NCBI RefSeq assembly: GCF_017569185.1
Contig: NZ_CP071869.1
Coordinates: forward strand, 1,161,001 to 1,225,000
Direction of reading: 5' to 3'
DNA length: 64,000 nucleotides
Origin: Polaribacter cellanae
GTDB taxonomy: Bacteria; Bacteroidota; Bacteroidia; Flavobacteriales; Flavobacteriaceae
The notes beneath the pieces are model-generated. The model did no database searches, was not told the DNA's origin, and saw nothing but the letters and a program-made list of their open reading frames with translations. Shown here piece by piece: positions 37,030 through 46,080 of the stretch. How positions within the stretch are numbered: the first letter of the stretch is position 1; the number at the start of each line of letters is the position of its first letter. The position numbers and the translations under genes are program-made.

Positions 37030-39750
37030 TTAAATTTTAGTAGTTCTTAATCTTAATGCATTCGCGATTACAGACACAGAACTAAAACTCATTGCTAATG
37101 CTGCAATCATTGGTGATAATAATATTCCGAAAAAAGGAAATAAAACCCCTGCTGCAATTGGCACACCTAAAGTGTTGTAAATAAGTGCAAAAAATAAATT
37201 CTGTTTAATGTTTTTCATAACACCATTACTTAAGTTTCGTGCTTTTACAATTCCGTGTAAATCGCCTTTTACCAAAGTAATCATTGCGCTTTCAATAGCA
37301 ACATCTGTTCCAGTTCCCATAGCAATACCAACATTACTTTTTGCTAAGGCTGGTGCATCGTTAATTCCATCTCCTGCCATTGCAACAACCTGTCCTTTTT
37401 CTTGTAATTCTTCTACGGCTTTGAGTTTATCTTTTGGCAACATACTTGCTTTAAAATCTTCAAGATTTAATTCTGTTGCAACTGCTTTTGCTGTATTGTA
37501 GTTATCTCCTGTTAACATAATTACAGCAATTCCCATTTTCTGTAATTCTTTAATTGATTTTGCACTGGTTTCTTTAATTTTATCTCCAATAACAACATAA
37601 CCAACTACATTTTTGTCTATTGATAAATAAGAAACTGTTTTTCCTTGCTTTTGGAATGAAACTGCTTTTTCTTCCATTTTTGATGAAATTTTAGCTTTTG
37701 CATATTCCATCATTTTTGGGTTGCCTAACGATATTTTTTTATCATTTATAATAGCCTCGACACCTTTACCTGTAACAGCAGAAAAAGAGGTCGATTTTAA
37801 AATATTAGCATTTTGTTCTTTTCCATACTTTACAGTAGCTTCTGCTAAAGGGTGTTCGCTATTTGTATTTAAAGAAATAATGTAATTTAAAACTTCTTTT
37901 TCGGTATAATTGCTGGTAAAAGAACCTATTTTTTCTACTGTTGGTTTTCCTTCTGTTATAGTTCCTGTTTTATCTACAATTAAGGTGTTTACTTTATTCA
38001 TTTTCTCTAAGGCTTCCGCATTTTTAATGAGCACTCCATTTTGTGCGCCTTTACCAACACCAACCATTACAGACATTGGTGTTGCCAGTCCTAAAGCACA
38101 GGGACAAGCAATAATTAAAACTGCAATAGCATTTACTAAAGCATAAACGTATGCTGGTTCTGGCCCCCAAACTGCCCAAATAATAAAGGTAATTAGAGAA
38201 ATTAAAACCACCACTGGAACAAAGTAGCCAGAAACAGTATCTGCTAATTTCTGAATAGGTGCACGACTTCTGCTTGCATCGTTTACCATGTGAATAATTT
38301 GAGATAGTAAGGTATCGCTACCTACTTTTTGGGCTTTCATTAAAAAAGATTGATTCCCATTTATGGTTCCACTACTTACTTTATCTCCTTCTGCTTTGTT
38401 TACAGGAATTGGTTCTCCAGTAATCATAGACTCATCAACAGTAGTGCTACCTTCTGTTATTTTTCCATCAACAGGAATTTTATCTCCTGGTTTTACTTTT
38501 AAGATATCATCTAATTCTATTTTATCTATAGATACTTCAACTTCTTCTCCGTTAACAATTTTTGTTGCTTTATTAGGGGCTAATTTTAAGAGTTCTTTTA
38601 CTGCGGAATTTGTTTTACTATGTGCACGTGCTTCTAATAATTGCCCCATTAAAACAAGTGTTAATATTACAGTTGCCGCTTCAAAATAAACGTGTACAGC
38701 ACCAAATTCTGTTTTAAATTGATCTGGAAAAACATCGGGAAAAAGCATTCCAAAAACACTAAAAACCCAAGATACCCCTGCACCTATACCTATAAGTGTA
38801 AACATATTTAAATTCCAAGTTTTTATACTTTTATAGGCACGTTCGAAAAACATCCAAGTCGCATAAAATACTACAGGAATTGATAATACAAATTGAACCC
38901 AATTCCAGTTTTTTTGTTCTAAAATATCATATAACGGATTATTACTTAGCATTTCACTCATTGCTATTAAGAAAATAGGGAGCGTAAAAGCAACAGCAAT
39001 CCAAAACTTTTTAGAGAGTTTTTTATATGTTTTTTCTTCTGCAGAAATATCTGCTTCCAGTGGTACTAAATCCATACCACAAATAGGGCAAGAGCCTTCT
39101 TCATCTTTTACAACTTCTGGATGCATTGGGCACGTCCATTGCTCTGAATTTGTAATTGACAGATTAACTTCTTCAACTAAATCCATTCCACAAACTGGAC
39201 AATCTCCAGGCTTGTTATACGTCTTTTCGCCTTCACAATGCATTGGGCAATAAAAAGTACCTGTTCCTGTTCCTTTTTTGGGGGCTCTTTTTACTTCTTT
39301 TATGTGTTGATGATCTCCATGTTTGTGAATACTATATCGCCCACCATCTTTTTTTAAAGCTTCTTGAAAAGCTTCTAATTTAATATGAGATTCCATTTCT
39401 ATGGTTGCTGCTGCTTTCTCTAAATCGACTGTTGCTTTCGAAACACCTGTAACTTGTGAAAGTATTTTTTCTACGTGACCTCTACAACCATTACAAGTCA
39501 TTCCGTGAATATGATATGTGTGTTTCATTTTATCATTATTTAGAATAAAAATACTATATCTGTGACCATCATTTTCTAAAGCTTCTTGAAAAGCTTCTAA
39601 TTTAATATGAGATTCCATTTCTATGGTTGCTTCTGCTTTTTCTAAATCTACAGATGCTTTTGTAACACCTTTAACTTTTGAAAGATTTTTTTCTACGTGA
39701 CTTCTACAACCATTGCTAGTCATTCCTGTTATTTTATATGTGTATTTCAT
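37030..39750 (-). CDS. copA: Copper-translocating P1B-type ATPase
   Basis: Two HMA domains lead the protein: residues 1-70 with GMTSNGCRSHV, where the first metal Cys is Ser 12, and residues 75-145 with intact GMTCNGCRGHV. Two heavy-metal-binding modules follow (YCPMHCEGEK, CPVCGMDLV; WTCPMHPEVVK, CPICGMDLVP). The ATPase core has the membrane CPC (CPCALGLATP), phosphorylation site DKTGTITEG, HP motif SEHPLAEA, and GDGINDAPALAKS. It pumps Cu(I) out of the cytoplasm. At 906 residues it is longer than usual because of the duplicated N-terminal domains. It follows the permease gene by 12 bp. Confidence 0.96.
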   Translation of the reverse strand: MKYTYKITGMTSNGCRSHVEKNLSKVKGVTKASVDLEKAEATIEMESHIKLEAFQEALENDGHRYSIFILNNDKMKHTYHIHGMTCNGCRGHVEKILSQVTGVSKATVDLEKAAATIEMESHIKLEAFQEALKKDGGRYSIHKHGDHQHIKEVKRAPKKGTGTGTFYCPMHCEGEKTYNKPGDCPVCGMDLVEEVNLSITNSEQWTCPMHPEVVKDEEGSCPICGMDLVPLEADISAEEKTYKKLSKKFWIAVAFTLPIFLIAMSEMLSNNPLYDILEQKNWNWVQFVLSIPVVFYATWMFFERAYKSIKTWNLNMFTLIGIGAGVSWVFSVFGMLFPDVFPDQFKTEFGAVHVYFEAATVILTLVLMGQLLEARAHSKTNSAVKELLKLAPNKATKIVNGEEVEVSIDKIELDDILKVKPGDKIPVDGKITEGSTTVDESMITGEPIPVNKAEGDKVSSGTINGNQSFLMKAQKVGSDTLLSQIIHMVNDASRSRAPIQKLADTVSGYFVPVVVLISLITFIIWAVWGPEPAYVYALVNAIAVLIIACPCALGLATPMSVMVGVGKGAQNGVLIKNAEALEKMNKVNTLIVDKTGTITEGKPTVEKIGSFTSNYTEKEVLNYIISLNTNSEHPLAEATVKYGKEQNANILKSTSFSAVTGKGVEAIINDKKISLGNPKMMEYAKAKISSKMEEKAVSFQKQGKTVSYLSIDKNVVGYVVIGDKIKETSAKSIKELQKMGIAVIMLTGDNYNTAKAVATELNLEDFKASMLPKDKLKAVEELQEKGQVVAMAGDGINDAPALAKSNVGIAMGTGTDVAIESAMITLVKGDLHGIVKARNLSNGVMKNIKQNLFFALIYNTLGVPIAAGVLFPFFGILLSPMIAALAMSFSSVSVIANALRLRTTKI

Positions 39751-39762
39751 AATTTTTAAGTT

Positions 39763-41118
39763 TTACATTTTCATCATTTCTTCTTCATCCATTTCCATTC
39801 CCATTTTCATATTTCCATCTTTATCTGTGTGTGATTTCATGAAAAGAAATTGAAACAGGAAAACAAGAGCTATTCCTATAACTGCTACTACAAGTACAAA
39901 AGGGTCGTTAACATATTTTATATAAATAAATGCTGATAAAATAACAATATCCATCACTATTGCTATTATTGGAATAACTGGATTAAATTTCACTTCTTTT
40001 TTAAGGTATCTGAAAAGTCCCCAATGAATCGCAATATCCATAATCAAATAAAAAATGGCTCCAATGGAAGCTATACGAGTTAAATCGAACAGAATAGTTA
40101 ATAGTATTGCTAAAGAAACAGTAAAAATTAACGAAGGATTTTTAAGTTTCTTCATTTTGTTTATATCAGGCACTTGCTTTATATTACTCAACATTCTTAA
40201 TATTCTTGAGGCAGAATATACGCTGGCAATTACACCAGAAACTGTTGCTACAATAGCCAGTAAAATTGTTAAAATTGCCCCCCATTTGCCAAACAGTGGT
40301 TTTGCTGATGCTGCTAAAGCATAATCTTTTGCTACTATAATTTCTTCAACACTTAAACTACCAGCAACCGACAATGCTAAAATAACATAGATAATTGTAC
40401 AAACTGCAATTGAAATAATAATGGATCGTCCTACATTTTTATGTGGATTTTTAATATCATCACCTTGATTTGTAATCGTAGTAAACCCTTTAAAAGCAAG
40501 AATAGACAATGCCAAAGCTGCTACAAATCCAAATCCTTCAGGTAAAGCTTTATTATTAGTTGCTACATAATTACCTATTATAGTTGGCAAACCTGAAATT
40601 ATTAACCCAGAAATTGCCAACAATGCAATACCTGCTACTTTAATAATTGCTGTAAAGGTAGCAGTTGCTTCAATAATTTTATTACCAGAAATATTTATAA
40701 TATAGGCTACTCCAATAAGAACTACACCTAATATGGATGCATATCCTGAATATTCTTCTGGAAATAAGCGTAAAGTATAAGCTCCAAAAGTACCAGCAAC
40801 CAAACTTTCTGCAACTACCATTGAGATGTACATTAGCAGAGAGAAAGATCCTGCTGCTGTTCCAGGACCGAAAGCTTTTGTTAAAAATTTTACTATACCA
40901 CCAGAAGAAGGATACGCATTTGAAAATTTAACGTAAGAATACGAACTAAAACCAACTACAATTGCGCCTGCTATAAATACAATTGGAAACAAATCGCCTA
41001 CTAACTCTGCAATTTGCCCCATTAGTACAAAAATACCTGCACCAATCATTACACCTGTACCCAAAGAAACAGAGCCTAATAATGAGAGTTTTTGGTTGGT
41101 TGTTTTTAGCATTTTCAT
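39763..41118 (-). CDS. APC-superfamily permease with Met-rich tail
   Basis: The 451-residue protein has about twelve predicted helices and the APC-family start SLGTGVMIGAGIFVLMG. Conserved features are SSGGIVKFLTKAFGPG, FKGFTTITNQGDDIKNP and SVYSASRILRML. The last 20 residues are very Met/acid-rich (MKMGMEMDEEEMMKM), unlike ordinary amino-acid permeases. It lies within the copper operon, so it may move an amino acid, or be linked to copper, through that tail. Both are inference from position. Start ATG at 41118 overlaps nothing; the small gene upstream ends 1 bp away. Confidence 0.85.
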   Translation of the reverse strand: MKMLKTTNQKLSLLGSVSLGTGVMIGAGIFVLMGQIAELVGDLFPIVFIAGAIVVGFSSYSYVKFSNAYPSSGGIVKFLTKAFGPGTAAGSFSLLMYISMVVAESLVAGTFGAYTLRLFPEEYSGYASILGVVLIGVAYIINISGNKIIEATATFTAIIKVAGIALLAISGLIISGLPTIIGNYVATNNKALPEGFGFVAALALSILAFKGFTTITNQGDDIKNPHKNVGRSIIISIAVCTIIYVILALSVAGSLSVEEIIVAKDYALAASAKPLFGKWGAILTILLAIVATVSGVIASVYSASRILRMLSNIKQVPDINKMKKLKNPSLIFTVSLAILLTILFDLTRIASIGAIFYLIMDIAIHWGLFRYLKKEVKFNPVIPIIAIVMDIVILSAFIYIKYVNDPFVLVVAVIGIALVFLFQFLFMKSHTDKDGNMKMGMEMDEEEMMKM

Positions 41119-41119
41119 T

Positions 41120-41413
41120 TTATTTTAATTTTGTACGCATTGCTTCAGAAATATTTTCTGCATAAACACCATAAGCATCTACCAATAATCCTTTAATTCC
41201 GTTTTTTGATGAAATGGCGTAAAGAACGCTATTATCATCTGTACTGCTCATTCCTTCAAAACGATGCATCTCATCTACATCAAAATCTTCTGGATGTAAT
41301 TTTAGATTTAAGGAGTTACATTCTATATGTTTTGGGCATAGGTTTAAGTTATACGTGTATCCGTTTGCTTGTAAAGTGCTTATTGCTTCAGAAAGAGTGT
41401 CGTAGCTTTTCAT
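41120..41413 (-). CDS. Small conserved protein, function unknown
   Basis: The 97-residue protein (MKSYDTLSEAISTLQANGY, HRFEGMSS, YAISSKNGIKGLLVDAYG) belongs to a family common in Flavobacteriia. Database entries often name it phosphoribosylpyrophosphate synthetase, but it has none of that enzyme's motifs and is far too short. Two Cys (NLCPKHIECNS) could bind metal, which would fit the copper context. It lies 13 bp after the universal stress gene and 1 bp before the permease gene, so it is part of the operon. No function is assigned. Confidence 0.8.
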   Translation of the reverse strand: MKSYDTLSEAISTLQANGYTYNLNLCPKHIECNSLNLKLHPEDFDVDEMHRFEGMSSTDDNSVLYAISSKNGIKGLLVDAYGVYAENISEAMRTKLK

Positions 41414-41426
41414 TACTTTAATTTAT

Positions 41427-42260
41427 TTATAAATGAATTGTCATCACAGGTTTTTTCGAGTTATTTGTAATGTTTTCGGCAATACTTTTAGAGAAAATGT
41501 TAGATAAACCACTTCTATTATGTGTGTACATTGCTACTAAATCTACATCATTATCTTTTTGAAACGTTTCTATACCTTTTAAGATGGTAGGTTCGTTATA
41601 AACGTACATTTCATAATTTTCTAATTCTGAAAAGTTTGTTAAAAATTCTCTAATTGGCTCTATGCCATTTTTAATATTATTAAAATCTTTATTTGTATTG
41701 ATATTTAATAAATGAATTTTTGATTTGCATTTCTCTGCTATTTTAATAACTTGTTTAAAAGCGTTAGATATATCTTCCTTAAAATCAGAAACAAAAACAA
41801 TATTTTTAAAAGGAAATCGTATAGCATCTTCTTTAACCACTAAAATAGGAACGTGTATATCTCTAATAATTTTTTGAATATTACTACCAAAAAATTGTTT
41901 TGAAAAATCTTTTTGTGTGCCTTTACTACCTGTTATCAAAAAGTCGTGATGAAAATTATGTGAATGTACAGAAATTGCTTTTACATCTGAAATATATTCC
42001 AAGAAAGTTCTGGATTTTAAACCTTTGTCTTCAGCTTCTTTATCAAGGCTTTTTAACTTGCTTTTGGCAATGCCAATCGCTTTTTGAGTATCAGGATATT
42101 TATGTTCGTCTGTTTTATTTAACTTTACCCAGTCTACTGGTGTATGTATTTGATGTAAAAAATGAATTTCAGCATTAAAAAGTGTGGCCATTTCAATTGC
42201 TAAATGAGCTGCTTTATCGCAAGTTTCTGAAAAATCTGTAGGAACTAAAATGTTTTTCAT
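41427..42260 (-). CDS. Universal stress protein, tandem UspA domains
   Basis: The start ATG at 42260 (MKNILVPTDFSETCDKA) is used, since the upstream frame begins with TTG. Two UspA domains are seen. The first runs to about residue 145 with KNILVPTDFS at its start and GSKGTQKDFSKQFFGS near its end. The second starts near FKNIVFVSDF and ends with MYTHNRSGLSNIFSKSIAE. Such proteins are soluble and often bind ATP. Their exact job is usually unknown. It is located within the copper operon, suggesting a role under metal stress. The ORF upstream is a decayed cytochrome-like gene. Confidence 0.92.
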   Translation of the reverse strand: MKNILVPTDFSETCDKAAHLAIEMATLFNAEIHFLHQIHTPVDWVKLNKTDEHKYPDTQKAIGIAKSKLKSLDKEAEDKGLKSRTFLEYISDVKAISVHSHNFHHDFLITGSKGTQKDFSKQFFGSNIQKIIRDIHVPILVVKEDAIRFPFKNIVFVSDFKEDISNAFKQVIKIAEKCKSKIHLLNINTNKDFNNIKNGIEPIREFLTNFSELENYEMYVYNEPTILKGIETFQKDNDVDLVAMYTHNRSGLSNIFSKSIAENITNNSKKPVMTIHL

Positions 42261-42358
42261 AATCAATTAGATTTTTAGTTTTTTAAATAAGGTGTAAGAA
42301 TGAATTATCTTCCATTTTTCGAGTATTTTTTGCAATATTGATGTTACTAACTAACAGG

Positions 42359-42571
42359 TTATATTTTATTGTACCATGGGTATTGTGCGTTATTGCTATG
42401 ACAATCATAACAAGATATTTGCAACTTGTTTTTTACGTTATTTGTCGCATTATTTACCAACATAAAATCGGTTACTGGAACAATAATATTTTGGTTGAGT
42501 TCTGTGGAAATGAATTGTATTCCCACAAAAGCAACCAATAAAACCAACAATATGATTTTAACTGTTTTCAT
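42359..42571 (-). pseudogene. Truncated heme-binding (CxxCH) protein
   Basis: The 70 codons encode an N-terminal membrane anchor (KTVKIILLVLLVAFVGI) and a c-type heme motif CYDCH followed by SNNAQYPWYNKI. It then stops at TAA. After the stop the frame reads P V S and then TAG. The family normally continues NKI-QPVxW, so both stops fit point mutations (CAA to TAA and TGG to TAG). Full-length relatives are about 150 residues. This is therefore a decaying remnant rather than a sequencing error. It lies 1 bp after the DUF3347 gene. Confidence 0.7.
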
Positions 42572-43096
42572 TTAGTTAATTTCTCTTTGCACTTTACCAC
42601 ACTTCAACATTTTACTACCATAATAAGGGTTACGCACTTCTTTACTCATACTTAACCAAGCACTTCCTTTTTTATACATTGGGCAATATTGCTCATATAA
42701 TTTATTAAAAGCACCAGTTATAGCAACCATATCAATCATATTCTTACTTAAAACTTTAAAGTGTTCTCTTTGATATGCTATTGGGCTTTTGGATATATGC
42801 TCTGCGTGTTCTTTGGCATCAACAATAATATCCTTTAGTTCTAATTTTTGACCATCAGTATATTTAGAAACATCTAAATTTTTTAAACTTTTTTCTAATG
42901 AAGCAGCCAATTCTTTTGCTTTTGCTTCGTCATTAGAAATCAATGCATCTTTTAACATAAAATAACCAGAAAGAATTGCTTCTACTTTGGCATCTTTTTT
43001 TAAATTTCTGTGGTTTATTTTTTCTTTTTTCTGTGCATTGGTAGAAGAAATCACTAAAAATAGTATTGCTACCAAACTAATTTTTAAATTTTTCAT
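42572..43096 (-). CDS. DUF3347 copper-associated periplasmic protein
   Basis: The start at 43096 ([18 protein letters not shown]) gives a clean signal peptide. The longer frame to 43243 overlaps the oxidase gene and is not used. The mature part is helical (residues 30-130) and ends in the pattern [27 protein letters not shown]. This pattern also ends the CusB-like protein at 35200. The Cys, Met and second Cys are candidate copper ligands. The gene is 44 bp after the multicopper oxidase gene and is predicted to be periplasmic. Confidence 0.88.
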   Translation of the reverse strand: MKNLKISLVAILFLVISSTNAQKKEKINHRNLKKDAKVEAILSGYFMLKDALISNDEAKAKELAASLEKSLKNLDVSKYTDGQKLELKDIIVDAKEHAEHISKSPIAYQREHFKVLSKNMIDMVAITGAFNKLYEQYCPMYKKGSAWLSMSKEVRNPYYGSKMLKCGKVQREIN

Positions 43097-43140
43097 TTTA
43101 ATTGTTTTTAAATTTATATTTGATTTACTACTATTTATTC

Positions 43141-45459
43141 TTAAAATCTTACTGATAATCCACCACCACTGCCAAAACGATTGTCGTAACTCGCCATTAA
43201 AGAGAAATTTCTTGATAGCATATATTCTGCTCCTGCGCTCCAAACTGTTTCTGAAATGAAATCTTTATTTACTGGTAAAGTATTAACAAAACCTAAATCT
43301 ATTTGGTATTCGTAATAACCGAAAACAAACAGTTTAGGAAAAACCATTATACTGCGTCCTAATCCAATCCTTGGTCTTAATTTATTATCGACTCTAACAT
43401 CTAAATTGAATAAGTAAGGTGTTAAATATCGAAGACCAACAACTGCTGTAGTATTTAATTTATCTAAACTACCATGTGTTTCATTCTCTACATTTACTCC
43501 ACCAAATACTCTTAAATAATCATGTAAATAGCGTTCATAAGTAAATTCTCCCTCCAAATTTTTGTTCCATCCGTATTCGAAAGATGCATTAAATTGATTT
43601 CTTAAATTAGAAGTTGTTAAATTAATTGCTGTGTTATTTGAAGCAATGTCTGCCAATCCCCAAGAATACCATTTATCTGTTTCTGCGATAATTTTTGAAG
43701 CTGAAAATTCATCCATTCTTGGGTCTCTTGGTGTGTTATAAGACATTACTCTTGCCATACCACCCATCATATGATACAGAATATGGCAGTGGAAAAACCA
43801 GTTGCCAGCTTCATCGCCATTGTTTCCATAAAACTCTAAAGTTACTTTTTGCATTGGTGGCACATTTACTGTATGCTTTAATGGTGAATAGTCTCCATTT
43901 TCATTCAACACTCTAAAGAAATGACCATGTAAATGCATTGGGTGGTGCATCATTGTTAGGTTATTAAATGTAATTCTTGTTACCTCTTTATTATTTATTT
44001 TTATATTATCAGCTTCAGATAATGGCACACCATTCATACTCCAAGTATAACGATTCATATTACCTGTAAGGTTTAGTAGGATTTCTTTTACAGGAACATT
44101 TTTATCATAGTTGGTTTTCTCTGGCGACTTTAAGTAATCGTAATTATATTCAGCAAATAAATCCATTCTATGCATTTTCATTGCTGGCATAGTATTCTTT
44201 TTCTTCATATCCGTTCTTGCCATATTAGAATGATTCATTTTGTCCGTTTTCATATCACTATTCTTCATACCACCATCCATTTTCATTCCTTTCATTTTAT
44301 CCATCTGCATCCCATATTTATCTTTTATTTTAAAACGTTCGTCTTTACTTGGACGATATTTTAATGCATGCGCACCCATTTTCATATCCATCTTAGCCAT
44401 TTTCATCATCATTCCAATTTTATCTGGTTTCGGGATTTCTTGTGCTTTTAAAACTTTCCCATTTCCCAAAAATGCAGATGCTGTTCCAGAACCATCTTGT
44501 GAAGTAATTTTGAATTCTATTTTTCCTTCTTTTGGAATGGTTACAATAAAATCGTAAGTTTCTGCAATGGCTATAAATGTTTTGTTCTTTTTTACAGGTA
44601 CAACATCTAATCCATCTGCAGAAACCAATAGAGGGTCTTTACCACCAAAAGTCATCCAAAAAGAAGTAGAAGCTCCTCCATCTATAATGCGTAATCGTAC
44701 TTTTTCTCCTGGTTTAAATTCTGGATACTCAATGCTTTCTTCTCCATTAATTAAAAATGCAGAATAATAAACATCTGCAATATCTGCACCTTCCATACGC
44801 TGTTTCCAAAAATTGAGTTGTGCTCCAAATGCGCCACGAGCAATTACTTTATTAAGCGGAGTTGATGTTCCTTTTTTAATGCCATACCATTCGTTACCTC
44901 TTTTTAAATTTTTAAGAACACTCATTGGTTTTTCGTTTGTCCAATCAGATAGCATTAGCACCAATTCTTTATCATATTCTAACACTTTTTCTTTAGGTTG
45001 AATAACAATGGAACCATAAACACCGCTTTGTTCTTGCAACATCGTGTGAGAATGATACCAATAAGTACCAGATTGTTTTAATGGAAATTCGTATTTCTGT
45101 GTATGCCCAGGTTTTATAGGTGGTGTATTTAAGTAGGGAACACCATCATAAAAATTTGGTAATAAAAGTCCGTGCCAATGTACAGAGGTTTCTACACTCA
45201 TTTTATTTTTTACATAGATAACTGCATATTCACCTTCTGTAAACTCTAAAGTTGGCCCAGGAATTGTTCCGTTAACGGTCATTCCCATAACGTCTTTTCC
45301 TGCTTTATTTACAGTTGCTTTACGCAAAGTTATGGTGTATTCTTTTACTGGAAGATTATTTATATTTCCTTCTGTTACTTTTTTCTCTTGTGCAAAAACT
45401 ATGGTAGTTAAGGCAATAAGAAATATAAAAATTATTTTAGTTTTCATTCTATTATTCAT
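43141..45459 (-). CDS. Multicopper oxidase fused to outer-membrane barrel domain
   Basis: The first 560 residues form a CopA-type cupredoxin oxidase. Copper ligands are in HWHG (about 94-97), [13 protein letters not shown] and [14 protein letters not shown] Met-rich stretch lies between them ([25 protein letters not shown]). The last 190 residues resemble a CopB-like outer-membrane beta-barrel ending LSVRF, with the C-terminal Phe usual for such barrels. It would oxidise Cu(I) to less toxic Cu(II) at the outer membrane. The start used is ATG 45459; ATG 45447 is also possible and TTG 45474 is unlikely. The total of 772 residues exceeds CopA alone. Confidence 0.93.
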   Translation of the reverse strand: MNNRMKTKIIFIFLIALTTIVFAQEKKVTEGNINNLPVKEYTITLRKATVNKAGKDVMGMTVNGTIPGPTLEFTEGEYAVIYVKNKMSVETSVHWHGLLLPNFYDGVPYLNTPPIKPGHTQKYEFPLKQSGTYWYHSHTMLQEQSGVYGSIVIQPKEKVLEYDKELVLMLSDWTNEKPMSVLKNLKRGNEWYGIKKGTSTPLNKVIARGAFGAQLNFWKQRMEGADIADVYYSAFLINGEESIEYPEFKPGEKVRLRIIDGGASTSFWMTFGGKDPLLVSADGLDVVPVKKNKTFIAIAETYDFIVTIPKEGKIEFKITSQDGSGTASAFLGNGKVLKAQEIPKPDKIGMMMKMAKMDMKMGAHALKYRPSKDERFKIKDKYGMQMDKMKGMKMDGGMKNSDMKTDKMNHSNMARTDMKKKNTMPAMKMHRMDLFAEYNYDYLKSPEKTNYDKNVPVKEILLNLTGNMNRYTWSMNGVPLSEADNIKINNKEVTRITFNNLTMMHHPMHLHGHFFRVLNENGDYSPLKHTVNVPPMQKVTLEFYGNNGDEAGNWFFHCHILYHMMGGMARVMSYNTPRDPRMDEFSASKIIAETDKWYSWGLADIASNNTAINLTTSNLRNQFNASFEYGWNKNLEGEFTYERYLHDYLRVFGGVNVENETHGSLDKLNTTAVVGLRYLTPYLFNLDVRVDNKLRPRIGLGRSIMVFPKLFVFGYYEYQIDLGFVNTLPVNKDFISETVWSAGAEYMLSRNFSLMASYDNRFGSGGGLSVRF

Positions 45460-45521
45460 TTTAGAAGTAATCAAAGTTACTACAGAACAAAAAGATATTT
45501 TATTCTAATTATGGTTCATAT

Positions 45522-46079
45522 TTATACAATTTGGTCTAAAGATTTTCTATTCCAAGTTTGAAATTTTTTATAATCTGTCATTGTAATTCCTGTACTATTT
45601 TTAAATTGTTTTGCCAAATGACTACTATTTTTATAGTTTAAACTGTATGCTATTTCAGAGAAGTTTAATTGATTCAATTGTATGTATTCTTTTACTTTTT
45701 CAATCTTCAGACTTATAAAGTATTTTTCGAGTGTTATGCCTTCAGATTTACTGAAAGATTTACTTAAAAAAGAATAGGTTTTCCCCAATTCATTTGCTAA
45801 TTCAGAAAGTATATAATCTGTTTCATTTTTATCTATATGCTTAATAAGTGCAATTTTAATTTTCTCAATCAGTTTTATGGAAGTCTCTTTTACAAGTCTA
45901 AAACCTTCTTTTTTTAAGGCTTCTTCGAGTTTGATAAAATTGTTGTTTATATTTTCTTCAACTACCACTTTACCTAGCTCTATTGATAAAATCTGAAAGC
46001 CTTCATTATTGAATATTTGACTAACAACTGTTTTACAACGCTTACAAACCATATTTTTTATATTTAATGTTTGCATCAT
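45522..46079 (-). CDS. AraC-type regulator with HMA-like metal domain
   Basis: The first 65 residues look like a heavy-metal-associated domain with the Cys pair CKRC at residues 12-15 (KNMVCKRCKTVVS). The rest carries the two AraC helix-turn-helix motifs (ELANELGKTYSFLSKSFSK and NFSEIAYSLNYKNSSHLAKQF). It is short (185 residues) and without the usual large sensor domain. The natural hypothesis is a direct copper sensor that controls the surrounding island. It is 1 bp after the TolC gene and 62 bp before the oxidase gene, so it is probably cotranscribed with both. Confidence 0.88.
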   Translation of the reverse strand: MMQTLNIKNMVCKRCKTVVSQIFNNEGFQILSIELGKVVVEENINNNFIKLEEALKKEGFRLVKETSIKLIEKIKIALIKHIDKNETDYILSELANELGKTYSFLSKSFSKSEGITLEKYFISLKIEKVKEYIQLNQLNFSEIAYSLNYKNSSHLAKQFKNSTGITMTDYKKFQTWNRKSLDQIV

Positions 46080-46080
46080 T

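Noticed and set aside
43097..43243. Extended N-terminus of the DUF3347 protein
   Set aside because: It overlaps the end of the oxidase gene in another frame, and the signal peptide starts at 43096.
44240..44557. A 105-codon frame opposite the oxidase gene
   Set aside because: It lies opposite the Met-rich region and is a product of base composition there.
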